Assembly: GCA_900073065.1 (NCBI GenBank) | Contig: FJOG01000051.1 | Span: forward strand, 145,765-182,255 | DNA: 36,491 nucleotides | Direction: 5' to 3' | DNA from: Phialocephala subalpina | Taxonomy: Eukaryota; Ascomycota; Leotiomycetes; Helotiales; Mollisiaceae | Shown here: piece after piece, positions 20,579-31,146 of the stretch | How the letters are laid out: every line of letters begins with the position of its first letter | Position numbering within the stretch: the stretch's first letter is position 1 | Program-made: the position numbers and the translations under genes | Notes under the pieces: model-generated | Seen by the model: the letters and a program-made list of their open reading frames with translations, nothing else | Databases searched by the model: none | What the model was told of the DNA's origin: nothing

Positions 20579-22608
20579 ATGACTTTTGAGAACTGGAACG
20601 ACAAAATCCTGAGCAAGCCCGTAGTAATGCCACAATTCCATCCACTTGACGACATTAGAAGTCTCCAAACGAGGATTGAACAGAAGGCGCATGATCTGTT
20701 CAAGGGAAAGCCTGGGCAAGCACCGTTGCAGGTCACTCGTATTTTCAGAGAAAGGAGTGAGAAATATGAACAGAAGGAGGCAACTTGGGTTGTGATCAAA
20801 AATGATGTCGATGATCTTTCTTGTGTTAAGGCTTTGAGCAATGTGAGTCCCTTTCTATCCTCCAAGACTTCAATTAATTGCTGACGCTTCAGGACTCCCA
20901 GGACTCCTTGCAAATTTTCACTATCCGTCATGATCGGTCTTGGACCACATTGAATATCTCTCGCGAGATGTTCGAAAACTTCATGAGTGCCCAAAACATC
21001 ATGCCTAGCTTCTGGAAACATGTTTTCACGTTTGGACGTAAGGCCGAGGAAAACGAGTTCCAGTTTCCTGGCTTTTGCCACCGACGAACGGGCAGGAACC
21101 ACAATGACTTCATATATGGTTCGTTCAAGATTCTGCATGCAACTAATGGCGTGAGCGAGGCTATGAGGAAACATACTGAGTCGTAAATAGAGTGTGCTTA
21201 TATCTTGCGCCGAGTCAAACAGAATCATCAAGTCGCGACAGAAGGGCGGTCTCCGTGGTCAATTCGTCAGACAGCGGTTTACCACAAATTCTCACCGAGC
21301 CGGCGAAGCTCCAGCATTATTTCCGAAGAAGACGACGAAAAGGTTGCCACCAAGTCCAAATCAATGTTCCTTCTTATTGCTCCTTCCGGGAATGTGGAGT
21401 GCCAATTTGCACAGCACCTTGACCAGAGCAGTTCGGATAATGTCATTCCATGGAACGTGCACAGAATACTTGTTGCGGATAGCTTGAGGGGCTGGATGGA
21501 TTATATGGCGAGTATGGAGGAACACTTGAAGGAGCAGGCAAGTCCGAGGTGATTAAAGATACGAATTCCCAGCTGATAAGTGCCAAAATAGTCGGATCGT
21601 ATCGTCCTGGCCACTGTTGGTAGTGGGAAGGAGAATTTGTCCCCTTTAATAGACTTCAATATCAATTTCGAAGATCGCCAGGAACTCAAGATAGTGGAAG
21701 ACTCAGTCCTCGATCTTCAAGCCATACTTCCCGGCATGCTGTGTGCTATCGTCGCGATCCAAGAGCAATGCAAGCATCATCGTCACAACTCTCGGATTAC
21801 GGAAGAGGAAAAGTATGACGCAGATGCAATCATCTACGAGTTCGATGAATACATTCGAGAAGTGAGAATGCACATTGAAAGAGTAAAGGTCTTGAAAGAT
21901 AAGGCGAAGTCCACGGCGGAACTGGTGAGTACTATCTGCACGAATTCTAGAGAAACCTCGATAGCTGATATAGAGATAGCTTTCAGACTTACTCAGCTAT
22001 GAAGAAGCAGTGGCTTTGAAAGATTTAACAAGAGAGACACAGGTTGAAAGCAAAGCAATGTGTGGGTTAACTGTGAGTCTTCCCAGAGAAGCGTGGAAGA
22101 ACAATCACTCATGGGAGTGCAGGAGAGAAGCACAAAATATGCCGCTGCGGTCAAGATCTTGACAGTGATCACACTCGTATATCTGCCAACTACTATCGTT
22201 GCAGTAAGCTATTCATTACCACATAAATATACCAATCTAACTTCTGGGAAGAACTTTTTTTCGACCCAACTTGTGCAAACTCAAGACGACGGCTACTTGA
22301 AAGTTTCCAAGAATGCTTGGCTCCTGGCGGAGATCTCCATCCCTTTGACATTTCTCACAATTCTCCTCTGGTGGGGGGTGGTTCACTTCACTAAAGTCGC
22401 ACCCATTGTGTCCTTGGAACAACCCAGGGTTGTGACATTTCAATACCAGAACAATTTTTGGTCTTTTGTTTCAAAGAAAAGGCAGCGGAAAGGCGATCTC
22501 GAAAGTGAACAGAGCTCCCTGCGAACTCCCACGTTTCATCCCCCATCATTTCACGATCCTACTACCTCAACTCGGTCTTCAATGGCTACAAATGTAAAAC
22601 CGGAATAG
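20579..22608 (+). CDS. CorA-like two-transmembrane protein 1
   Basis: Seven exons join in frame to 566 residues: 20579-20842, 20893-21118, 21191-21537, 21592-21924, 21980-22072, 22123-22203 and 22252-22608. The model was set by alignment with the paralogue at 31147. A soluble N-terminal part includes ISREMFENFMS and WSIRQTAVYHKFSP, then LSPLIDFNINFEDRQELKIV, a helical stalk, and LLSYEEAVALKDLTRETQVE. At the C-terminus are two membrane helices (about residues 429-450, AVKILTVITLVYLPTTIVA, and 471-494, WLLAEISIPLTFLTILLWWG). CorA magnesium channels carry GMN after the first helix; here the matching bases give STQ, so transport of magnesium is doubtful. A charged Ser/Thr-rich tail follows. The third intron starts with GC. 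The second intron uses an unusual GTTCGT donor. Kinase 1 lies downstream. Confidence 0.82.
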
Positions 22609-23073
22609 AATTTCTTTTTGCCTTGTCTTTGCAGGTTTCTTGTTTGCGCCCGAGTATGTGAGAGCGAATTTTTTCTCGTCAGATATTGGGCATGAAGAGA
22701 CCCACTGCTGCAGGCATTTCGCTAGGCTCTCGATCTGACAGCTTTCACTGAGGAGAAGCCTGTAATAGTTGCATTAGACGAGCAGAGCTTCCACAACACT
22801 ACCTACGCCTCAGCTCAGCCCCGTCAAGGCGACACCAAATATTGTGGCTCCACTGATTGAGACGTTCATTGATTGTGCCTGGATTTGTGGGAGGCAAGTA
22901 CAGTGGAGGGGGGTGCGTTCAAAGCCAGGAGAGTATAGAATCAGATAGTATACGGGCAAAACACAAAAGAAAAAGGAGAGGTAGATATCAAAAGCAAATA
23001 TAAGGCGCAATATTTTTATTGGAAAAAATTCGGGGATTATTAATATATTAAATAAATATGCTTCCCTCGTTCC
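22609..23073. other. 3' flank of CorA-like 1, no gene
   Basis: A minus-strand frame (23169-22810) overlaps the hairpin cluster and contains hydrophobic runs created by AT-rich DNA. It looks like repeat sequence rather than a gene. Nothing else is visible. Confidence 0.4.
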
Positions 23074-23215
23074 GAAAGAAAAAGGTCCATTTGCTCTGAT
23101 TGGCTCGATAAGCGAGCCAGCAGACGGCCCCTTTTCTTCCTCCACTTCGACGCGCATATTGCTCCGCACCTCGCAAAGGCGCCCCCACCGGGGGCTATAA
23201 AGTCTTCGACTTTAT
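23074..23215. repeat. Row of three hairpins
   Basis: A nested stem pairs GAAAGAAAAAGGTCC (23074-23088) with GGCCCCTTTTCTTCC (23126-23140) around GGCTCG-ATAAG-CGAGCC (23102-23118). Then come GCCCCC-ACC-GGGGGC (23181-23195) and ATAAAGTC-TTC-GACTTTAT (23197-23215), both perfect. The row sits exactly at the edge of the AT-rich block. Confidence 0.75.
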
Positions 23216-23224
23216 TATAGTAGG

Positions 23225-23512
23225 AAGAGACCCTTTGAGGGCCGCCTTAAGAGCTGCGTAGTTACGTAGCTAAAGAGTTATAAAACGAGTAAGATTTTAG
23301 TATTTTAGCGTCTAATAACCTTAGTGCCTTAGGTAGAAACGAGCTTTAAAGCCTCTAAATACTTTAAAGGGATACTTTTTGGAACCCCCTTTAAAAGCTG
23401 CGTAATTATAAAGCTATAAAATTATAAATAATAGAATTTTAATATTTTAATATTTGATAATAATTTTAATATTTTAAATAAAAATATATTTAAAAATTCT
23501 ATAATTATATAA
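23225..23512. repeat. Two-copy tandem repeat, period about 144 bp, RIP-diverged
   Basis: AGCTGCGTAGTTACGTAGCT (23252) recurs as AGCTGCGTAATTATAAAGCT (23396), and homology continues through TTTTAGTATTTTAGCGTCTA versus TTTTAATATTTTAATATTTG. The second copy differs mostly by C-to-T and G-to-A, as expected of RIP. Confidence 0.6.
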
Positions 23513-25790
23513 TAATAAAATTAAAAATATAAAAATTATAGGAATTAACTTCTTGGAAATTCGCTCTCAAATTGATTTCAAAATATAAAAAATACTTAAA
23601 CGCATTATTATTAATTTATAATTATTAATTATAATTATTATTATAATTATTATTAATAATTAAAAATTAATAATAATATCAAATAAAAAAATCGAATAAT
23701 TATAAGTTTTCATTATTACGAGTTTTTACCTATTATTATATTATTATAAGAGTTATAATATATTATAAAAAAGTAAATTTTTTAGAATATAAATTATTTA
23801 AAAATTAAAAATATAAAATATTAAATTTCCTAATATATCCTTAGTTAAACCACGTAATATATCGCTTTATTATAATATTTACAATTAGAAAATAAACAAA
23901 AGTTTAGTAAATAAAAAGAATCGAGTTAATAAAACTTTAAAAACCAAGGTATAATTATTAGAATAATCGAAAAAATAAAAATAAACTTTTGAAATTTCTT
24001 TGGTTTTATTTTCCCAAAGGAATTTATTCTTTTTAATTTCTTTGATTTTATAAAACTTTTTATTCTAAAAAGAAAATTAAAATATATCATTTTATAATAA
24101 AGTATTTATAAACGTTATTATGGATTTAATATTCTCTTTTAATTATATTAATTAAAATATTTTTTACGAAAAAATAATATTAATAATATTAATAAAACTT
24201 ATATATAAAATAAATATTCCGAATTATTAATTGGATTAATATATATAAAACCAAGTTTTATTATTTGCAAAATCAAATTATATAAAACTAATATTAAATA
24301 TCGCGCAAATAAAACAAAGAAAATATATTATTTACGAATATAAAAAATTATTTATTTATTAAAATTCCTTTGAAAATCTTTCGAGGAAATATTAATATAT
24401 TTACGAATTAATTAGATTAATTTAAAGGATTTAATAATTTGAATATATTCAAAGAATATTATAATAAAGTTAAGCAAATAAAAGAATATTAAATTAAAAA
24501 AATAAAAATTTAAAAGTAATTTTTATATAATAAATTTAAAAAAAGTTAATAAATATTAAGTTTTTAAAAAATTAAAAAAAATAATTCTACGAAATTATTA
24601 TTCGATTATTCGATTATATATTAAAAAATAATTATAAGGAAAATAATTAATTATATATTTTATTATAATTTAATAATTCTTAAAAAAAATTAATCGATAT
24701 AATAAAAATCGAAAATATAAAAAAAAAATTTCAAAGATTAAAAAATAATTATAAATAATAAATCGCGTTATAAAAAAGAAAATAAAAATAAATTAACGGG
24801 TAAATTAAAAAAGAAATTATAATATAAATAAGATTATAATAAAAATAAAAAATTCCAAATAAAAAATTATTATTATAATTTAAAAAAATAATATTTCTTT
24901 AATTATTTTTATAATTAATAAAATATAATTAAAGTTTTTAATATTAAACTAATTATTATAAATAATAAATAATATAATTTATAATTTCTATGAGAAATTC
25001 TAATAATAATAATAAATAAATATATTATTTATATTATTTAATAAAATAAATTATATTTAAATTATTTATATTATTTATAATTAATTTAAAGAATTTAAAA
25101 TTTATTCGAAATTAAAATATTATTTTTTTATAAGTTTTAAATTTTTAGAATATATATAATATTTATTATAATTAATTAATAAAAAAAATATAATTAAAAA
25201 TTTTCTAATTATTTAAAAAAAAATTAAATTCGTAATTTTAAATTAAAATTTTTTAAATATATAATTATAAAATTAATTATAATATATATAATTAAAATTA
25301 AAATTATAATATTTTATTTTTATTAAAAGATTTATAAAATAAAATTTATTCTTATTAAATATTAAATATTAAAATTATTTTATTATTATAATTTTATAAT
25401 ATATAATTATTAATTAATTAATAAATTATTTTAATATTCTTNNNNNNNNNNNNNNNNNNNNAAAAATTATAAAAGAAATTAATTATTTCCCGATTTAATA
25501 TTTTTTTATAATTATTTATATTCAAAGTTAACGCGTTAAAATAAATTAGAATTTATTTGGATTATATAAAAAAATATTTATATTAAAAAATAAATCTTAT
25601 AAATAAAAAATATATTTAATAAAAAATTATTTTTTATAAAATTATTATAATCGGGATATTATTTTTAAAAATTATTTCAAGAAAAGTTTTTATATTAATA
25701 TATAATTTATTATTATATTATTATATTTATTAAATAATATATTTAAATTTGTATTTGCGCGCGAATTCTTCTTTTCCTCCTTTTCTTTTT
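23420..25790. other. Extremely AT-rich RIP block with assembly gap
   Basis: Nearly all A and T with no frame above about 60 codons. Twenty N mark an assembly gap at 25442-25461. Too degraded to tell what element it was. It interrupts the first CorA-like/kinase module. Confidence 0.85.
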
Positions 25791-27503
25791 AATTTAGAAC
25801 TATTTAATATAGAGATCTTCTTTATTCCATCTTGAAGGTAATCTATTGCGTATATAATAAAGGTATTCATTTCGGCCGTTTGGAGATTAATCATGACCTC
25901 ACATTTTGGCCTTATTGCCTTATCTTTTTGGTCAACTCATATTTTCACCAAGAGTTCGTTATAGTATATGCCCTCTGTCGGTCAAACCTTATCCAACAAG
26001 CTTTCCATCACATGAGTAGAAGAATTGATCTCTGTGTGATCGGGTCCTGACAACACATTGTGTCGGGATGTTTGTTGCCTTTTTGAATCTCGTACGCCTG
26101 GCGTTTGTAACTTGATTGTTGGCTGCTTGCAAGTATGGGAAGGAATTCTTTTTTTAGTGGTTTATACTTTTTAAAGCTGTAATTGATGTGTCCCTACCTG
26201 ATTTTGTCCTCTCATTTGGATTCCTATTCTGTTGCTAAACGAGCTCCAATGGCCTGAATGGCTCTTGCTTTCCGAGACGTTCTAGCCATTCGCCATGCAT
26301 AACTCCGTGAACGTATGCTTCCCAATCACAGTGTATCGACCATCTGGGTGAGGGTGAAGCACAAAAGGATCAAATGTCTCCTTATTAGCCATACCTCACC
26401 ACCATCTTTCATTTGCTGGGGCCCGAGGCCAAACAATTGGTGTTGAGAAGTTCGGAAGAGACAGCGGCCAAATGCCCAGCGACAGCGCCTCATCCAATCA
26501 AGAATTTGTTTGCTTTGTTAATTGCAGTACAAGGCCCATCATCGAGAGAGCCTTTCACTGCCTTCGATCTCTGGTCTAGGAAGCCAAAGACCTCGTTCGA
26601 CGTTGGGAAGCGCAACGGCGAGCTTCCAAATATGTCTTTCTAACTTCGAATGCGGTCGACAAGCTCATAACGTTTGATGGTTTCTTCCCTCGTACCAGCG
26701 AAAATATTTAATTAAAAAGAAAATGGGTCCGTGTCATAGTACTGTCACCCTGAAATGTAAGCTAGTGAGGCTGGCAGGAGCAGCCTTTGTTGTCCAGCCG
26801 CTCTGGTGCTGGACATTGATGGTTCGCAAAGTAGATCGTGTGATGGAGGTTCAAAGGCAAATGGTTCGCAACGCAGGCTTCTCGGTGAGCCGAAGAGGGT
26901 TGATGCCGAGTTAGGATCGGCGCTGTAGAAGAAAAGCAACTATACCTCCGATCCTACTTTCATTTAGAGCTGACTGGGGCAAAGAAAATATGGATTGATC
27001 GGCACGCACCCTCCTTCAGACTGACCAGTTGCGGGCCGAAAAAAGGGATTTCAACTGCCTGCATTGGCGGGACATTCAGGGCGTCGTGGACGCCACGGGC
27101 ACACAGCCTCCTGTGCTGTTTATCGTTCGTCTGCAGATAACCTTACCACTAGGCTGGGCATTTGCAATCGATATCTGGCAGACAGGTAGGCACATCTCTA
27201 GAAGTCTAAGCCACGGCTATGGCCGTGAAGCCTATCATATTTATGCTTGGGCCACCATCAACAAGCTTCAGGCCGCACATCTAGGTACCGATCGCCCCGC
27301 GATGATCACTTGTTCTTGATATTTGGAGGCCAGCCGATGAGATGATCTTTGGACTGCTCAGAAGACTGAAGCGCAACGTCAGCCACTACATCAGCCATGT
27401 CTTGAGGGCTTGGAAGCGACGGGCAACAAACTATCGTGAAGGAGCGCATCTCCTGGTCAGTGATGAATTATATCTACTATGCGGATTTGGACTGACAGCA
27501 TAG
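25791..27503. other. Stretch upstream of kinase 1, possible gene remnant only
   Basis: GC returns to normal. On the minus strand about 26480-26240 reads LPNFSTPIVWPRAP, then MANKETFDPFVLHPHPDGRY and TVIGKHTFTELCMANG, broken by stops. It looks like a decayed coding piece that I cannot name. The bases just before 27504 presumably hold the promoter and leader of kinase 1. I see no RNA gene or transposon end. Confidence 0.35.
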
Positions 27504-29663
27504 ATGCAGCCAATCGTCAATGTCCATTCGTCGGAAGGTCGTGATAAGACCGTTCTTGAAGAAATAAGCATTAAATCAAGCCGCCCATCCTGCCATCACT
27601 CAAATACCTTGTCGACAGCATCTTCCCCAAACGACATCTTTCTGAACGCGCATCTCGGGGTATCAGACGAAGAGACCTTGCTCGAAATTCCATCAGGACG
27701 AAGTTCAGTACAACTGAGTTCCTCTGCATCCTCCTTCACGAGTCAGTGTCAATCAGACTGGGAACGCCATTCCTTGGACAAACGCAGCAATCACTCGCCC
27801 CTTCGACATGACTTGGCAAGCATTCGGATCGAATGGCCGCCGCAGCGTGCCAAGTACTTTTACCCTGCGCAAGCCTTGAGACGAGTAATGAATCCCGTTT
27901 CTATTTTTCTCGAGTTAAAAAGACTAGACCCAGAGTCTGCGAATGAAGCAGAACAGGACGCAACCTCGCAACGTATCTCAGCAACTTCATATAAGCTCTT
28001 CGCCTTGCTTGTACGTCTCCGGCTTGGAACTCACATCCGGGATTTTCTTGCTGAAGGGGTAGATGATAGTCATCTCCCCTTTGTCCGTTCAGACCGAGAG
28101 AATAAGACAGAAGCTGCGCGAAAGTTTAAACTTTGCAGTGGCAAACACCCAGGCAGAGTCGTTAGATGTATGATTGATTTGGATGATGAAGATGTGGAGA
28201 GGATCTTTCGAGCTCAATGGGAAGTAAATGCACAGGTATTCGAATTCTGCGACGACATTAAGCACTATAATCTCGACCCGAACAGCGTACTGCCGTGGCT
28301 TGAAGATCATCAGCACGAGAATAGTGCGATGCAGGGTGGGTTTGGATCTGTTTGGAAGGTCAAGATTCATCCTGACCATCGAATCAAAGGTGGGAATGGA
28401 GCTGAGGTGAGCTTCCTTGATCCCGCTTCAAGAACTGTCGCTGACAGTTGTACGAAGCCCTTTCCCCGCTTCATCGCATGTAAAGAGCTTCATTTCAAAG
28501 ATGAACAGACTTTCCAGTCGGAAGTCGACATGCTGCAGGCTTTCAAGAAGAGTCGGCATGCTCACCTGGTCAAGCTGCTTGCAACGTTCCATTTCGACGG
28601 GAAATACTACCTTCTCTTCCCCTGTGCAGAATTAAACCTGCGACAATACTGGCACAGGAATCCCAAACCGGATTTCACCCCCCGCACTGTATACTGGATG
28701 TTGAGTCAATGCAAAGCAGTGGCGGATGCTTTATACGTAGTACATGAATATCGCTCGACACGGGACGCGCTTAACTCGCATTCTGTTCGCCGTACAAATC
28801 AGTCTGACAGCGCTCCTTTCGCAAATATCGACAATCGTCGTTACGGACGCCATGGCGACATCAAGCCAGAGAATATTTTGTGGTTTTTTGACGAGATTGC
28901 AAAAGATCGTCACGACCAAGGTCGCCTTGTCATTGCCGACTTTGGCTTAACAGAGTTCCATAGCAGAGCATCGAGGTCGAAGGTCCTTGCGAGAAATATT
29001 ACAGGTTCTGCAACGTACGAGCCTCCGGAACTGTTGCTGGACACGACAATCTCTCGCGCATATGATATCTGGAGCCTTGGCTGCGTGTATCTGGAATTTA
29101 CCACGTGGCTGTTGTGCAGCCCAGAAGCTTTCAGCATATTCCCACAAGCTCGATTGCAGACTGGGGAGATGGAGGTAGAGATGGAAGACGACAACTTTTT
29201 TACGATCCTGAAAACGGACCCGCCTACTGCCATCATCCGAAAGAGTGTTCAAGACTGGATAAGAGACTTACACAGAGAACCACGATGCTCAAACTTCATC
29301 CACGAATTCCTACATCTCATCTCAGACCGCATGCTGGAGGTGAACCCAAAGGATCGTATTGTGATAGGCATGTTGAGGAGAGAGCTTCAGCAAATGGTGG
29401 ATAAAGCAAAGACCGACCCCAGTTATCTCACCGAGTCGACACCTTGGAAACTTCCAGTACAAAACCCCCATCCGCTCAGTATCGCTGGAATTGAGTCGAC
29501 AGACAGGGCCCACGCACCGACTCCAAGTGACGGCTTCCCACTTCCCAAACGGCAAGACACTTCTGTAGGTCTCTACGCCATGAGGCCATCCTGTTTCTCG
29601 CCAGAAAATATGCTCACAATGACGGAATCCACGTCGCCCCCAAGCTCACCTCAGCTGAGATGA
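27504..29663 (+). CDS. Fungal protein kinase 1 (HGD-type), with likely in-frame intron
   Basis: An unbroken frame of 719 codons starts at the first ATG after an in-frame stop. About 110 Ser-rich residues precede an N-terminal fungal region (KLFALLVRLRLGTHIRDFLA, EGVDDSHLPF) also present in kinase 2. The kinase domain follows: glycine loop GGFGSVWKVKIHP (from residue 278), Lys in FIACKEL, RYGRHGDIKPENILW (catalytic loop with Gly in place of the usual Arg), ADFGLTEFHS, then GSATYEPPELL and SRAYDIWSLGCVYLEFTTWL. All core catalytic residues are present. Bases 28407-28457 look like a 51-nt intron without stops (GTGAGC...CGAAG) at the same site as the kinase 2 intron; splicing gives 702 residues. 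A Pro/Ser-rich tail ends the protein. It probably phosphorylates Ser/Thr; substrate unknown. Confidence 0.88.
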   Translation: MQPIVNVHSSEGRDKTVLEEISIKSSRPSCHHSNTLSTASSPNDIFLNAHLGVSDEETLLEIPSGRSSVQLSSSASSFTSQCQSDWERHSLDKRSNHSPLRHDLASIRIEWPPQRAKYFYPAQALRRVMNPVSIFLELKRLDPESANEAEQDATSQRISATSYKLFALLVRLRLGTHIRDFLAEGVDDSHLPFVRSDRENKTEAARKFKLCSGKHPGRVVRCMIDLDDEDVERIFRAQWEVNAQVFEFCDDIKHYNLDPNSVLPWLEDHQHENSAMQGGFGSVWKVKIHPDHRIKGGNGAEVSFLDPASRTVADSCTKPFPRFIACKELHFKDEQTFQSEVDMLQAFKKSRHAHLVKLLATFHFDGKYYLLFPCAELNLRQYWHRNPKPDFTPRTVYWMLSQCKAVADALYVVHEYRSTRDALNSHSVRRTNQSDSAPFANIDNRRYGRHGDIKPENILWFFDEIAKDRHDQGRLVIADFGLTEFHSRASRSKVLARNITGSATYEPPELLLDTTISRAYDIWSLGCVYLEFTTWLLCSPEAFSIFPQARLQTGEMEVEMEDDNFFTILKTDPPTAIIRKSVQDWIRDLHREPRCSNFIHEFLHLISDRMLEVNPKDRIVIGMLRRELQQMVDKAKTDPSYLTESTPWKLPVQNPHPLSIAGIESTDRAHAPTPSDGFPLPKRQDTSVGLYAMRPSCFSPENMLTMTESTSPPSSPQLR

Positions 29664-30022
29664 CAGGCTGTATCATACTTCATGCATACGAATAGCGTTC
29701 AGTTTTTTTATCGTAGGATTTGTATGCACACTCTCATCATGTTCAAAATCAAATTGGCATAAACAGGGCAAGCATGGGTTCGGCGTTTGGCTGCATGGGA
29801 AAGAGTCCGCATCAAGTATGAGAAAAGAGGAACCAGAGATTTCGGTTCCCTCCTATCAGTAAGCACATGTAACAGATCAAAGCAGCACAAAATCATCCCC
29901 AAGAATGAAAGTAATGCATTCTTTGTTAAGTCCTTCCCGGCCCGTGACAGACTTCAAGAATCGTGAAGACGCAGATTTGTGCGAATCGGTTGTCCGTATT
30001 AAAACTGTTCTCAGCCACTTTA
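29664..30022. other. 3' flank of kinase 1, no gene
   Basis: Short frames on both strands without family resemblance; probably untranslated or spacer. Confidence 0.4.
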
Positions 30023-30535
30023 CTCAAAGCAACAACTATCGATCTCTTTCTGCGCAGCATCAGCGATATCCAGCCATGGGTCGGTGGAAGCTGACCTCTG
30101 TGAGAGATCTGGGGAGCGTCAAGATCCAGCAATTCAATTGTAGCTGAGGAAGTCAAAGTTAGCGTGTTTCAGGCTACGTGTAGCGCGATTGGCGCCAAAG
30201 CGCTGCGCTCGCTGAGCTTACCCTGACTTTGTAACTTCCCTGAGGAAACAACATCTTGACCAAACCTGTCAACCTCTTCCTGTCGATGTAGCGACCCTCG
30301 ATGACCTGCTGATACGCCATGACCTGTCTTGAGATGCGAGGGCGGCTGAGGAAGGTGGTACAAATGAATCCTGGGATAACAGCGGTGGCGTGGAGGCGGA
30401 GGCGTTGTGAGGCGCCTTCGACATCAGTCTTTTTTTTCTAGTCTTAGGGTTATTGAGCGGCGTAATGTTCATCTGCAGCTCGGTATTACTCTTCTGCATT
30501 TGGTGATGTCTTCGGGCGCGCTTGATGAAGTGCAT
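30023..30535 (-). pseudogene. Small unidentified fungal protein, probably frameshifted
   Basis: Minus strand: MHFIKRARRHHQMQKSNTEL opens at 30535. A run of eight A (plus strand T, near 30430) then appears to shift the frame into VIPGFICTTFLSRPRISRQV, MAYQQVIEGRYIDRKRLTGL and VKMLFPQGSYKVR. A GTAAGC donor and a CTCAG acceptor (intron about 30221-30147) join this to LQLNCWILTLPRSLTEVSFH and a stop near 30023. The pattern 'I-x-R-x-x-L-x-x-L-x-x-x-L-F-P-x-G-x-Y' followed by a short beta strand and 'P-R-x-L-T' recurs in fungal proteins of unknown role, as I recall. It lies antisense between kinase 1 and CorA-like 2. Confidence 0.4.
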
Positions 30536-31146
30536 CGAGTCACGATCGATTACGTGTCTATCGCATTTACCGATCCACTATCGAACAAGGCGCAGTGGCG
30601 TGTCACGCATTCAAGCGAACTTTCGTCCAAAATTCATATGCAAAGAGCTCAGTAGTTACACATGAAGCTTACCCAGCGAAAATTACAAGGGCTTCATCCA
30701 GAAAGTGTGGTTCGAATGTTATCCAATAATATATTGGGCTTCTACACCCAATTTTTGGGCAAGAGAGAATTTCAATTCGGGCGTGTGGCCCCGCTTGTTC
30801 ACCGACTACTGCACGCTCTCGATTGGAGAGTGGCGGAGTCAGCCTGTTCTCTGCGTTGGCATAAATCGATAAAGGAGGTGTTCGCGAGGCTGCAGCCGGA
30901 TTGTTCATCGTGCATTTCCATCTCCACATTTCGAAAAACCCTTGAGATCTGCAAGCGAGGGGCATATCTGCAGGCCACCCGCCATGATTCTGATGTATAG
31001 CGATGTGGGATGAGGTAAGCTGTCTGCTGTTGCGTTACCTTCACCCGTTCGTTGCCCAGAATACTGAAATGAAGGTTGTCCGTGCTCCAAATGCTTCACT
31101 CCAATCATGCCCTCAGGAGTCGTGTTCTCTTCTAGGTGAAGGCAAT
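30536..31146. other. Spacer upstream of CorA-like 2
   Basis: Overlapping frames on both strands (about 30660-31000) have no family resemblance. It probably contains the promoter and leader of the CorA-like gene. Confidence 0.4.

Noticed and set aside
20497..21231. Minus-strand 244-codon frame over CorA-like 1
   Set aside because: The plus strand gives a spliced protein matching a paralogue in the window, so the minus frame is a shadow.
22810..23169. Minus-strand 119-codon frame with hydrophobic runs
   Set aside because: It overlaps the hairpin row and AT-rich edge; the hydrophobic residues follow from T-rich DNA and no family pattern is visible.
30660..31044. Overlapping frames on both strands before CorA-like 2
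   Set aside because: No family resemblance, no codon or splice support; more likely leader and promoter.
31003..31146. Upstream ATG as start of CorA-like 2
   Set aside because: The added 48 residues have no counterpart in the paralogue, and ATG 31147 fits its length better.
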